Of a stretch of DNA of 64,000 nucleotides, positions 33,771-45,334 are shown piece after piece; position 1 is the first letter of the stretch, and the number at the start of each line of letters is the position of its first letter. Source of the DNA: Siphonodentalium dalli (taxonomy: Eukaryota > Mollusca > Scaphopoda > Gadilida > Siphonodentaliidae); NCBI GenBank assembly GCA_032622095.1, contig CP136064.1, positions 182,572,209 through 182,636,208 on the forward strand, written 5' to 3'. The translations under genes and the position numbers were made by a program. The notes under the pieces were generated by a model. It did no database searches, was not told where the DNA came from, and was given only the letters and a program-made list of their open reading frames with translations.

Positions 33771-33953
33771 GTGAGTTTAGGTCACTTTAAGCATACGACA
33801 TATGTATTGTCAGGAGACAGCAGAATTAAAATCGCATGCTGCGCACGATAGAGGATGCGCTAACATAGGCCCAGCGCTACTGTGCCACTGTTGTTTATAT
33901 TCACGGTACTTTCCATTTTACACTGCGCCAATTACAAACGTGAAGTCGCACAG

Positions 33954-34085
33954 TTCACCTCGTACACTATCAGGTTCTCAATACGTTTTGGACCGAGTTA
34001 CGTGACTGGAGAGGATGAATCTTTGTTAAAGTGCACGACCTTGACTGGTGCCCCGGAATGCATTCTTATATACACACTTGAAAGT
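33954..34085 (+). CDS. Possible second exon of the signal-peptide gene
   Basis: After CGCACAG the phase-0 frame reads FTSYTIRFSIRFGPSYVTGE and continues through SLLKCTTLTGAPEC to ILIYTLES before a weak GT (AAA then GTGTGC). It would leave an intron of 183 bp. Alternating polar and hydrophobic residues and two Cys suit an extracellular beta domain. The branch and pyrimidine signals are poor, and the frame also runs upstream without an intron, so this is only a possibility. Confidence 0.2.
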
Positions 34086-34856
34086 GTGCGTCTCATTAAT
34101 GCCAGCACTGCTAATTGACCAGGTGTTACGGTGGCTTTTGACCGCTGTGTTTATATACACGCCGGTGGCTGAGCACATGGGTAGTGAGAGTGCATGGCTT
34201 AAACTTGGCTTATTTTCGAAGAGCATCATGATTCTTGCTACAGAGGCTCTCAATCATACTTGTATTGAAAACATGAGTTTATCTGTTTATATAGTGACGT
34301 AATCTGACGTAACCTGTCGTGCACCGGTCAGGTAGAAGAACACGTGGATGTTGCACGAGAACAGTTGGGCTTCTTGGGAGCACAATAATTCTATCAACTT
34401 GAAAAAATGGCCCAGAACCCGTTTACTCAACTTGATATCATTGAATTGTTAGGTTGATACAGGATAATTAATATAACGTAAATTGCAGTTCGTTGTCAAA
34501 TGTTTATGTTGAACACAAACCGTCGTCGGACAAATCGACTGGACCAAGGAAGATTTTTTTTCGAACATCCCTATCTCTAGTACGAAATAATTATATTTGA
34601 TCTTTGCCGTAGTAATGCACGATGAAAGCTATTTTATTACTTCCAACCATAAGTAAAGAAGTGATGCTGTCTAGTTATTTATACTCCTTTCTTTTATATT
34701 GACATCACCTACTGTCACTGCAAAAATGTATATGGTCTACACTACATGACCTACAGCTGTATATGTCGTTCGCGAGCCGGGTGGCAGAGCACTTGGATGA
34801 CTAGCTCGGTTCCTTCTCGGAGAGCATTAGATTCTCGCAAAAAAGGGAAAAAAACG

Positions 34857-35100
34857 ACACAAAATCATTACCGATGCTGAATTGGTCATGTTTTTATTCA
34901 CTAAGTTACCCAGGTTAGCACAACTGGCATTTTGTTACTCGTGATATATGAGAGATAATCATTATAATCATTAATCATTAAAGATAAAGACACAAAATCG
35001 TTACCGATGCTGAATTGGTCATGGTTTTATCACTAAGTTACAGGAATTTTGTTACTCGTGTTCGCTGAAACTGATATTTTGTTACCCAGCTTGGTTGGTG
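34857..35100 (+). repeat. Tandem duplication of about 130 bp
   Basis: CGACACAAAATCATTACCGA / AGACACAAAATCGTTACCGA, TGCTGAATTGGTCATG, CACTAAGTTAC and TTTTGTTACTCGTG occur twice in the same order. The copies are highly similar. Confidence 0.75.
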
Positions 35101-35109
35101 TGATTTATC

Positions 35110-36100
35110 AGAGATCATCATTGGACATTTTGCTAGCATGACAAAAATTCAAAACGTGTCAGAACTTCCCCTTTGATATCGATATCTGACCATAAAACCG
35201 CATATATTTTAATGCTCATAGGCACATCAGATTATTTTCTGGTATCGAAAACATACCAATGGTAGTTTGAATGGTGTCGAATTGGACCCTGGATCTTTTA
35301 ACAGATCGACAGTCAAACTTCATATCCATAACTGACCGAAACAGACTCCCGTCGGGAGTCTTTATTTAGCAGCTTTGTGAGCCTCGCGCACAATTTGATC
35401 TTTTAAACATTTTGATTAATAAAAAATGAATTGATTTTTGCTCAAATTAAGAAAAAACAGCACATAATTGTTTTTTTTAATCAAAATTGAAAAAACTAAT
35501 GCCGTTATAACATCGGCGGGAATTGGTACCCCCTGGCTATTTAGTGTAGAATGTTGCAGCTTCTGATAACCGAAGCGGCATTTCAAAAATGCTGTTGTTG
35601 GAATCTGATGATATGGGGACCATCAAATCGGATTGAGTACTTTTAAGCACGAAGATGCATGCACTTTGGTGGAATACCTTAAATATGGCCTATCTCTTCC
35701 TGTAACAAGTTTTATATAGTTTCCTGTGTATAAAATAATAAATATGAATCGATTAATCAATTAATATTGATTTAGGCTCGCGGAAACGTTCGGAGCGTAG
35801 CAAGCGGGAGAACTATATCGCTATCTGAGATAGCCTGATCTGTTCTAAAATAGCTCATAAAATGTCCCAATTGGTTGTATGCATTATAGCAGAAAATTCG
35901 AAATAAAATCAAAATTGATTGATAGAAGAATTACGGGACAGGGGTCTTAGATTCATATTTATTATTTTATACCCATTAAACTATATAAAACGTGTGATAC
36001 GAAGAGATAGACCATCTTTAACGATTAATTCCAATTACGCGTTCAAACAACATGAACAACTTTCCGGATTATACATGTAAAATGACGAATTACACGGTAA
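35110..36100. other. Unassigned stretch with a solo MITE end
   Basis: Near 35600-35645, GGGGACCATCAAATCGGATT and GAGTACTTTTAAG match the right end of the AGGTACTC family, but no left end is found. Otherwise nothing is recognisable. Confidence 0.4.
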
Positions 36101-36112
36101 TAAACACTTTAA

Positions 36113-36581
36113 AGGTACTCAACCCGATAAAACTCCTCTCAATTACTATTTCAATGGCTTCGGGTGTCAAAAATATTTGATTCGAGTCGAGGAAGTCACC
36201 CATCAAAGCTCAGATTTGTTAGATATCGATTTTAGAAATCTATTATTTTTCATTATCGGGAATTCTTTCTGGCCCAGTACGTAGTCAATTATTACCACTT
36301 GATTATAGAGTTATCAATCCTTGTCTGTTTGAATAGAATTTTGGCGTAAAATCTCGAGCATGTTACCAAATTGACGGCAGTTATAAGTACTCATCTCGAG
36401 AACATAAGAATTTTCAAAAATCAATATCTAATAACTCTGAGCTTTGTTTGATGGGTTCCTCGACTCGAATCAAATATTTTTTACCCCCAAAGCCAAAGAA
36501 ATAGTAATATAGGACCCTCTGATCGGATTGTTGTTGTTGGAATCTGTTGAGATGGGGACCCTCTTTACGGGTTGAGTACCT
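36113..36581. mobile_element. TTAA-flanked MITE of the AGGTACTC family
   Basis: The left end is AGGTACTCAACCCGATAAAA after TTAA. The right end is ACGGGTTGAGTACCT before TTAA. The element is 469 bp, close to the 467 bp of 12153-12619. The inverted body blocks GATTCGAGTCGAGGAAGTC and TCCTCGACTCGAATCAAA are both present. Confidence 0.85.
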
Positions 36582-37154
36582 TTAACATCATCTCCTTACT
36601 TTTTGTGCATTGTGTATACATCGACATTGAATACAACGGAACAATTGTCACAAGACCGGTGATGTGACTTGAAGTAGTCCCACAGTTATGGTTCCTATGC
36701 GTATTATTGTCTATATTTGGCTACGGAAATGGACGAGCAGTAGAGTGTGGGGTTGAACCGTGCAGCACAACGAAAGCAAAGGGACGTAACCAACATCTGA
36801 CGGATAACTACCCTTTCTTCCTAAGTGTGGCGGCGGGATTGAGCGGCACGCCTCAATCTGCCCCAATAACCCTCATTACTAAGTAGATCATGGCAACCAC
36901 TGGCAGCTGGTGCTTTTGTATTAACCACCCAAATATCAATTAATTCGTAATATGTGAGAAGGGTTTTGTTCATTTATCGTCCGCGAAACTGATATTAAAC
37001 TTTATAATTGAAACATCTTGTAATTTTATGATACCCAGTGAGTTCAACCAGTGTTCAGACGGGAGTACATACAATAAGCCGATCTCGTGCGCCACAAAGA
37101 CCAGGCATGCATCAGAGGCTCAGAGCCTGGTGTTTTATTATCAACGGCAAGGTA

Positions 37155-37296
37155 TAGTAATGCCCTAATTAATCGACTCCATAACCACAGCAGAATTGTG
37201 GGTAAATTTTCAGGATTTAGTTGGAAATATGGCTTGTTGCTATTCATCGGAAAGCTCTCCCCGAGGTTATCGAGTCGATTAATTAGGGCACTACTG
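37155..37296. mobile_element. TA-flanked foldback MITE, second copy
   Basis: It is homologous to 32787-32945 with the same arms (AGTAATGCCCTAATTAATCG / CGATTAATTAGGGCACTACT) and the same unpaired centre. It is more diverged, with a shortened right arm. Confidence 0.8.
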
Positions 37297-37299
37297 TAT

Positions 37300-38080
37300 C
37301 AATATTTGTTCGACCATGAGTAAACGAGTTCATCTGATAATATATGCATATCAATAAGGACCGGATTTGGGCAGGGGTTGCGGAGAAAGGGCATCGCGTC
37401 TCCACTCTTTACATTGGGAACCATGTTGTTGTGGTTGGAATTAATTCCAGGAGTATATCTGAATATTTCAAGGAGTATTGTGGGGAGGAATGAGTAACGG
37501 GCCCCTTGTGTTGAGCATGGTGCGGAACACATCATCCGACCCGCGCATTGCCGAGTTGGGGGTGAGCACGAGAGGTGGTATCTTCCTCTTGTCGGTGACA
37601 TGCCAAATATGCAATTTCCCTCATTTCAAATCTACCATTATAGCAGAGGAAATGATCACTTATTGGATGGCCAATTACACTAGTTGCACTAAGACTATAG
37701 TTTATTTTATGGTATTGTGCATGAAGCATGATCTGAACAAGGACTTCAAATAAGAAGGTTGCAGCAAATTCAAGGAGTTTTCCAGGGCCCGGGAATGATA
37801 ATTTTCAATTCCATGTAGGAGTTTTAAGGAATTCAAAGAGTTGTGGGATCCCTGGGTTGTGTACCCTGCCCGCCAGTTGGTCGGTGATCCCGCATTCTGT
37901 CGTTTTTGTGTCGTTTGCTGTAATCTCATTATCTGAGATGTTTTGCCTCTCGATCTGGGAGCTGGTGTGTCGTTCATATGGTACCGTGGTAGCTATATAT
38001 GGAGAATTGAGGTCAGCACGTCTTGAAGGATTTTAACGATCGGTAATTCAGTTAAATTGGGTGACTTCAGATTGTTTCGA
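37300..38080. other. Unassigned stretch
   Basis: Open frames of 65-100 codons overlap on both strands (37299-37977). None shows a domain or flanking splice sites that I would trust. The region is somewhat less AT-rich than its surroundings. Confidence 0.35.
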
Positions 38081-38700
38081 GCCATTACAGTTGAACTGTT
38101 GTCAACGGTTGGCGTCCGTCGTCCGTGAGCCGTCAACAGTTTACTTTAGCACACCCCGCACAGGACACATATATCTCATCCTATCATCACCAAACCTCAT
38201 ATGAATACTCGGTCGGGGTGACCTCTAGGTATAGGAGCCATCGACTTTGTGTATGACTAAATCATTTGGCACACCCTGTACATGCAGGCCACATTCATCC
38301 GATCGTCACTAAACTGCATATGAATCTTCGGGGTGACCGCTCGATGAGAGCCAACAAATTTTGTTAAAAACATGGCGTTATAGCGACAATCTTGGATTTC
38401 ACATTTAAATCCACCGGTGCACCCTGCAGCCGACATTTATTGCAGTTATGTTAAACATGTTCAGGTATGTTCGGATCATCATAGATGGGAGCTATCGGAT
38501 TTGAACGATATTCAATCAAAACCATTGAAAGATTTCTGTTTGTAGCCATCTTGGATCTTACTCACTGCATCGCTGCAACAGCCAACATTTGTTTTCTCCA
38601 ATTTATCCCAAACTTCATATGGCTCTTCGGGTTGACCTCTGATATTACTTACACATTTAAACTTTCCGCATGTAATCTAGATCATGCTATAAAATGATGA
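38080..38700 (+). repeat. CATGGCYGCC family, dispersed copy
   Basis: It begins with GCGTCCGTCGTCCGTGAGCC and GTCAACAGTTTACTTTAGCA. It continues with units containing CACACCC(T/C)(G/A)CA, AACATGGCGTTATAG and ATCTTGGATTTCAC, ending near GACCTCTGATATTACTTACA. It has the same architecture as 1-550. Confidence 0.7.
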
Positions 38701-39061
38701 CTTTTGGTCCGGGTAAGAGTACTTTTCTTTGTTTTTAGCAGAGTTTACACTCTAAGAAACAGTGATGCGATGTCTCAAGTTCCCCGGATGTTCTTTCTCG
38801 AATGTACTTCCCTGCACCAGACTGGCATCAGTGGAGATACACACTTCAAAAAGCCCCCCCCCCCCCACCCCGACACATTAAACTGTATCCCAAGAATCAT
38901 GCGGCCGATTATCGGGAAATTTTACATGTACATTATATATTATAACTGATGAAGTGAGCTAGTATCGATCCGTTGAGTGTATAGCATGGTTCAGTGACCA
39001 CCGCTTGTGCGGAGGTGAGTGCTCAATGCAAAAGTCACAAAACCTTATGAGGATAGAAAAC

Positions 39062-39409
39062 TCATTTAAGCTTAGACCCATTATGCATGTAGCCCCATGT
39101 CACGACAAGAGTTGGAGTCACAGTGTCATCGTTGTAACGTCGGAGTAGACACTGGATGCCATGGGGCTGCCAATTGCTCTTGCAGTAGATGAGGAATGTC
39201 ACATCGTTTAGTGTCATATTATCCACTCTTTCGATGACTGCATGTTCCCTAAGGTGCCAAGTCACCAAGTAGAGAGGTTCACCTGTTGTTAACCGAGCAT
39301 TCTGACATTGGAACATAACCAAATGTCCAGCATATACGTGCAGATGTTCACTCTCAGTGATCCCAGTGATATTTGGACATTTGACTAATCCCATTTGACA
39401 TGCGTTCAT
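39062..39409 (-). CDS. Minus-strand ORF resembling an immunoglobulin-like domain
   Basis: The 115-codon frame reads (from 39409 down) VKCPNITGITESEHLHVYAG, then LVMFQC, YLVTWHLREHAV, NMTLNDVTFLIY, HGIQCLLRRYND and TPTLVVTW. The order G-x3-FQC, VTW, a strand with TLND and a late Cys (IQC), then a TLVV strand, resembles the B, C, E/F and G strands of an Ig-like fold. Three N-x-S/T sequons suit an extracellular protein. A stop directly precedes the ATG. The candidate splice acceptor inside (GGGATTAG) has no good pyrimidine tract and no convincing donor is seen. It could be a single diverged exon, a pseudogene or chance. I do not recognise a specific gene. Confidence 0.28.
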   Translation of the reverse strand: MNACQMGLVKCPNITGITESEHLHVYAGHLVMFQCQNARLTTGEPLYLVTWHLREHAVIERVDNMTLNDVTFLIYCKSNWQPHGIQCLLRRYNDDTVTPTLVVTWGYMHNGSKLK

Positions 39410-39689
39410 TCAAGCACATAGCCACTCACGATACCATCATCAGTTATAAGATATGCTAATCACATATGAGACATCATTTCCCCAATTTTCCATCGCATTC
39501 TAATTACCACATATGAATATATCCTTGAAAACATCAGGGTGTGGGGGGTACTTTTTATGTATTTATTATTCTCATTGGTGTGTTCTAGCTCTGACCAACT
39601 TACAAGTGTTAACATATGAGATTTCAACGGTGCATATACTCATGAATGGTGCCATGCAGGCATTTGTCCATTGTTTTGTAATTACTGGC

Positions 39690-40235
39690 CATTTACAGCA
39701 TCCAAATTACTTGCAATTTACTGCATTACAATTACTGGCCATTTACTGCATTAAAATTACTTGCAATTTACAGCATTACATTTATTTGCCATTTACAGCA
39801 TTAAAATTACTTGCCATTTACTGCATTACAATTACTTGTCATTTACAGCATTACAATTACTTGTCATTTACTGCATTACAATTACTTGCCATGTACAACA
39901 TTACAATTACTTGTCATTTACAGCATTACAATTACTTGCCATGTACAACATTACAATTACTTGTCATTTACTGCATTACAATTACTTGCCATGTACAACA
40001 TTACAATTACTTGTCATTTACAGCATTACAATTACTTGTCATTTACTGCATTACAATTACTTGCCATGTACAACATTACAATTACTTGTCATTTACAGCA
40101 TTACAATTACTTGCCATGTACAACATTACAATTACTTGTCATTTACAGCATTACAATTACTTGTCATTTACAGCATTACAATTACTTGCCATGTACAACA
40201 TTACAATTACTTGCCATGTTCCGCATTACAATTAC
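39690..40235 (+). repeat. 25-bp satellite, about 22 copies
   Basis: The unit is CAGCATTACAATTACTTG plus TCATTTA or CCATGTA. Variants ACAGC, ACTGC and ACAAC alternate, giving higher-order patterns of 50 and 75 bp. Because 25 is not a multiple of 3 and the unit has no stop in any phase, all three forward frames stay open for 150-260 codons; these are not genes. Related ATTAC-rich phrases continue to about 40870. Confidence 0.92.
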
Positions 40236-41325
40236 CATTACTTTCAAAATGAGAAGCATTGCATTACTAATACTTTCAATGTGATTTGCATTTACCATTA
40301 CTTCTAGTAGTTTTAGTCTAAAGAAATAAAAACTTTCAAATTGTTTGGGGTCTCCCTAGATGCTCTGAAACATCATCACTCCGACCCTAATTTACTTTTA
40401 TCGGCAATACCTTATCAAATTTCATGTTCTGTTTTACTATAAATGAAACTTTCAAGAACTATCTGCACTGTAAGCTCTTTCATCGCGCACTATACCAATG
40501 AGATTAATGGTAGAGCTAATTACCCCTTACTACAAGCAATATAAACAATATATACGATTTGTAAAAAAAAAAAAAAAAAAAATACACAATCACTATCTAT
40601 GCTATTTTCTCAAGGGGAATATAACCTTTCTTTTGCCTTAGATAAATGACGACAATGTGATATTTTCCTTGCACTTTATAAATTTACCGTACGTCAGTAT
40701 AGCATGGCTTCAGATTGATCTTGGTACTCACACTTGACAACGAAATGCTTTACTTTGAATTGTATAGTTTATGAGTAGATGGGCCAATTATAAATTACTT
40801 TCCATTACTTGAGAAAAAGTAATGGACTGTAATGCATTACCGGTCACGTATTACCATTGCCCCATCCCTGGTGCTTCGCTCAATTTCTTCGCCCGTTTCT
40901 TTGACTGCCACTTACCAGATCCATACTAACTTCTATATACTATAGAAGTTTGATAAATGATGCATCAATGTTGGATGATGTGGAGTGCGCGAGTCGACGG
41001 TGAAGTGGTGGTGTATGAACGGCATTCGGTGATAGGTTTTTATTCTCATTTTGGACATAACGTCACAGTTCCATATTTCAGAAACCAGATAGCAAATTTG
41101 GTTCTTTTCTGTAAAAGATGTTATAATAGCGACTCGTTATGACATCATTTTGGGATAATTGGATATTTTCTGTTTTCTGTCTATTTTCCAACCATCAAAG
41201 CATTATTGACAAGTCGTGTAGGTGTTTTGTCGTTGTGAGCGACTCGACGCCAGTCGCCGGATGATCGACTGCAACTATATATATTAATATAGCATTGGAC
41301 CCCGGAGTTGACATATGAATTTTTA
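40236..41325. other. Unassigned stretch, with a possible hAT-type end
   Basis: A run of 20 A lies at 40564-40583. Near 40780-40871 the minus strand reads CAGGGATGGGGCAATGGTAA, resembling hAT termini. A possible partner, CAGGGTGTGGGGGGTACTT, lies at 39536, but no 8-bp duplication is found. Nothing coding is recognised. Confidence 0.4.
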
Positions 41326-43985
41326 GCTCAACTTACTTTTGTAAGTTTGAGCTATTGCCATGGCTTGGCGTCTATCGTCCGTGTGTGCGTGTGTCCGTCA
41401 ACAATTTCCTTTGGCGCGGGCTACAGGTCGTACCTTTGGTCTGATCTTTATGAAATTTGTCATGAGTGTTGATATTGACATGTAGATGGGAACGAGTCAT
41501 TTTGGGGTCATTCGGCCAAAAAACATGGCCGCTGGTGGCCATTTTGGATTTCAAAATTCAATCCATTGGCGCGGGCTATAGGTCGTACTGTTCGTCTGAT
41601 CATTATGAAATTTGTCATGGATGTTAATATTGACATGTAGATGGGAACGAGTGATTTGGGGTTGTTCGGCCAAAAAACATGGCCGCCAGCAGCCATCTTG
41701 GATTTTACTCTTTGCATGACAAAATCCTTTGGCGCGGGCTACAGGTCGTACCTTTGGTCTGATCTTTATGAAATTTGTCATGAATGTTGACATTGACATG
41801 TAGATGGGAACGAGTCATTTTGGGGCATTCGGCCAAAAAACATGGCCGCTGGTGGCCATTTTGGATTTCAAAATTCAATCCATTGGCGCGGGCTACAGGT
41901 CGTACTGTTCGTCTGATCATTATGAAATTTGTCATGGATGTTAATATTGACATGTAGATGGGAACGAGTGATATTGGGGTCGTTCAGCCAAAAAACATGG
42001 CCGCCAGCAGCCATCTTGGATTTTACTCTTTGCATGACTAAATTATTTGGCGCGGGCTACAGGTTGTAGCTTTGGTCAGAACTTCATGAAATTAGTCATG
42101 GATGTTAAAAATTACATGTAGATGGGAACGAGTGATTTTGGGGTCGTTCGGCCAAAAACATGGCCGCCAGCAGCCATCTTGGATTTTACTCTTTGCATGA
42201 CTAAATCCTTTGGCGCGGGTTACAGGTCGTACCTTTGGTCTGACCTTTATGAAATTTGTCATGAATATTGATATTGACATGTATATGGGAACGAGTCATC
42301 TTGGGGTCATACGGCCAAAAAACATGGCCGCTGGCAGCCATCTTGGATTTTACTCTTTGCATGACTAAATCCTTTGGCGCAGGCTACAGGTCGTAGTTTT
42401 GATCAGAACTTCATGAAATTTGTCATGGATGTTAACAATGACATGTAGATGGGAACAAGTGATTTTGGGGTTGTTCGGCCAAAATACATGGCCGCCATCA
42501 TGGATTTTACTCTTTGCATGACTAAATCCTTTGGCGCAGGCTACAGGTCGTAGTTTTGATCAGAACTTCATGAAATTTGTCATGGATGTTAACAATGACA
42601 TGTAGATGGGAACAAGTGATTTTGGGGTTGTTCGGCCAAAATACATGGCCGCCATCATGGATTTTACTCTTTGCATGACTAAATACTTTGGCGCGGGCTA
42701 CAGGTCGTACCTATAGTCTGATCTTTATGAATTTTGTCATGAATGTTGACATTGACATGTAGATGGGAACGAGTCATTTTGGGGTCATTCGGCCAAAAAA
42801 CATGGCCGCTGGTGGCCATTTTGGATTTCAAAATTCAATCCATTGGCGCGGGCTACAGGTCGTGCTGTTCGTCTGATCATCATGAAATTTGTCATGGATG
42901 TTAATATTAACATGTAGATGGGAACGAGTCATTTTTGGGTCGTTTGGCTAAAAAACATGTCCGCCAGCAGCCATATTGGATTTGACTCTTTGCATGACTA
43001 AATTCTTTGGCGCGGGCTACAACAGGTTGTAGCTTTGGTCAGAACTTCATGAAATTTGTCATGGATGTTAACAATGACATGTAGATGGGAACGAGTGATT
43101 TTGGGGTCGTTCGGCCAAAAAACATGGCCGCCAGCAGCCATCTTGGATTTTACTCTTTCAATGACTAAATCCTTTGGCGCGGGCTACAGGTCGTACCTTT
43201 GGTCTGATCTTTATGAAATTTGTCATGAATGTTGACATTGACATGTATATGGGAACGAGTCATTTTGGGGTCATACGGCCGAAAAACATGGCCGCTGGCA
43301 GCCATCTTGGATTTCAAAATTCAATCCATTGGCACGGGCTACAGGTCGTACTGTTTGTCTGATCATCATGATATTTATCATGGATGTTAATATTAACATG
43401 TAGATGGGAACGAGTCATTTTTGGGTCGTTTGGCTAAAAAACATGTCCGCCAGCAGCCATATTGGATTTGACTCTTTGCATGAATAAATCCTTTGGTGCG
43501 GGCTACAGGTCGTAGCTTTGGTCGGAACTTCAAGAAATTTGTCATGTATGTTAACAATGACATGTAGATGGGAAACGAGTCATTTTGGGGTCGTTCAGCC
43601 GAAAAACATGGCCGCCAGCAGCCATCTTGGATTTTACTCTTTGCATGACTAAATCCATTGGCACAGGCTACAGGTCATACCTTTGATCAGATCATTATGA
43701 GATTTGTAAAGGCTGTAGATGGGAACAAGTCATTTTGGGTAATTCGGAAAAAAACATGGCTGCCGGTGGCCATTTTAGAATTTACTCTTTGCATCAATAA
43801 ATCCTTTGTCACACCATAATCACCACATCCCTGATCCGATCATTATGAAACCTGTTATGAATGTTGATATTGACATGAACATATAGTCTTACTTAGACAT
43901 TTCAATTAGCACTTTTCCTATTCCTCCATTTACTGTCGACCATTAAATTATTCCCCTACCTAAGTTGAGCTACAGTGTCATTGAC
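41326..43985 (+). mobile_element. Tandem-repeat-filled element with short inverted ends
   Basis: The left end contains AGCTCAACTTAC (41331-41342) and the right end contains CTAAGTTGAGCT (about 43960-43971). Between them are about 15 tandem units. The left leader has GGCGTCTATCGTCCGTGTGT, a phrase type common to dispersed invertebrate repeats. Copies of the same family are at 1-550 and 38080-38700. No transposase is present, so it is either non-autonomous or a satellite trapped between ends. Confidence 0.7.
41413..43880 (+). repeat. ~15 tandem units of two alternating lengths (154-155 and 163-164 bp)
   Basis: Units start at GGCGCGGGCTACAGG (41413, 41568, 41731, 41885, 42049, 42212, 42376, 42533, 42690, 42845, 43009, 43177, 43331, 43495, 43660). 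The short type ends GGATTTCAAAATTCAATCC. The long type ends GGATTTTACTCTTTGCATGA. Two neighbouring units (from 42376 and 42533) are 157 bp and nearly identical. Both types contain CATGTAGATGGGAACGAGT and AAACATGGCCGC. Confidence 0.92.
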
Positions 43986-43997
43986 ACTTTCATTTTA

Positions 43998-44073
43998 TTC
44001 TCTCTCTCTCTCCCTCTCTCTCTCTATATATATCTCTCTCTCTCTCTATCTATCTCTCTCTCTCTCTCTCTCC

Positions 44074-44111
<38 letters not shown>

Positions 44112-44115
44112 ATTC
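43998..44115 (+). repeat. (CT)n microsatellite with TATA interruptions
   Basis: Nearly pure CT runs with short TATATATA and CCCC interruptions. The run starts 13 bases after the right end of the tandem-repeat element. The hydrophobic and Ser/Leu-rich frames across it are not genes. Confidence 0.95.
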
Positions 44116-45110
44116 TCGTAGCCACGAGAATAAGCGCCGAGTGCATGATGATCACGAGATTAAAAAAGATCCGATGTCACCTCCGGGGCTCCACAGGGGT
44201 GCAAAGAATTGCGCTTCTAAAATATTAGATGATTCTGGATAATGAGGATTATACAACTTTCAAACTGAATTTTTTTTTTAAATTTCGTTCGACAAAGAAG
44301 AATATTTACCGCGTTGGAACATATAGGAGACACTCTTTTGTGATTCCATGCATGGTGTAGCTAAAAGGGTAGCCTTTCTTTCTGGGGGGGGGATATAATA
44401 TTTATGAATTCTGTACATGTAAATCAGAAACAATATAGTTCATACACGAGTATTCCGCGTAGTTATCGACCTGTGATCCCCGAAAAAAGTGTCAACACAC
44501 TCGTACTATAGGATTAACTTGATATTCTGATTTCTGAAGATATGCCGCTGGCTAGAAGTCCTACATGGTTACCCACAATTCGAGTCTGTGTCAGTCTGAC
44601 GCCAACGACGCGTTCTCTAAATAAAATCCAATTAAGTTGAGAATCCATTACTGATCTTTCAATGATCTCAATCGATTCCAATCTCAAGAAGCATGTCATA
44701 TGGCAAATCGCTCTAGGGTTATACCAGTTACTATAGGTATCCGGTTGCAGCCACGGTGTTGTGTGGGATGTAGTCGGATTGGTTATTGTTCGTCTGTTTG
44801 CATAAAATGGCCCCCAATGCTACTCGGTATGGATGTTTATTCTCAGTAAAAATAATATTTGGATAGAAAAGTGGGGCATTGAGCGGGAGCAAAAACAAAT
44901 ACGCCCTATGGATATATGTCTGCAATTCGAGATGGCAGTCTATAGTATGTGTAGAGTAATATATATCAGGCCCAGGGAAGTATACGTCAATTTGAATTCG
45001 TTGTCGATACACTCCGCTTCCAGAATATTTATATGCTACAACGTATGTCCAGCATGCAATGTAGTAAAACCAACCAGAATGTGCTTCCTGAAATTTTGCG
45101 AAAACACTAT
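44116..45110. other. Unassigned stretch
   Basis: No gene or large repeat is recognised. The overlapping 184-codon frame (44833-45387) ends inside the piggyBac-like hairpins and is repeat-derived in its second half. Confidence 0.35.
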
Positions 45111-45117
45111 AATGTCA

Positions 45118-45334
45118 ATGCATTCTCTTATATACTTTAGTGTCCCATATATGGAGCTTCGCACATATAAGAGAATATACATGCATTGGCCTAACATTAT
45201 TTACCTCGACCCAGTACATTCTCTTATATATGCGAGGCTCCCTATATATGAGAGACTCGCACATGTAAGAGAGTGCACTGGCACATGGAATTTAATACTG
45301 CACAAGCGCAGCTCCAGTCATGAAAGGTTAACGC
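45118..45334. mobile_element. piggyBac-like MITE, right part, two hairpins
   Basis: Two CATTCTCTTATATA ... TATAAGAGAATA or TAAGAGAGTGCA hairpins are followed by TGCACAAGCGCAGCTCCAGT, CATGAAAGG and TTAA. The reverse complement of that end matches the left end at 50714 (CCCTTTCATGACGGGAGCTG). The left end is missing. Confidence 0.7.

Noticed and set aside
34775-34835. tRNA-like phrase GGTGGCAGAGCACTTGG followed by CTCGGTTCC
   Set aside because: The A-box fit is partial, the B box is poor and no cloverleaf can be drawn.
39690-40235. Regular 25-bp repeats that might suggest a CRISPR array
   Set aside because: Units are contiguous with no unique spacers, and the window is clearly eukaryotic.
39513-40307. 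Plus-strand frame of 264 codons, the longest in the window, plus two more over the same interval
   Set aside because: All three frames follow the 25-bp satellite, which lacks stops in any phase; the residue pattern repeats every 25 and matches no protein family.
39535-40871. Possible hAT element with CAGGGTGTGGGG and CCCCATCCCTG ends around the satellite
   Set aside because: The ends match only partly and no 8-bp target duplication is present (GAAAACAT versus GTGCTTCG), so I did not call it.
43965-44228. Leu/Ser-rich frame that looks like a membrane protein
   Set aside because: It is a translation of a CT microsatellite.
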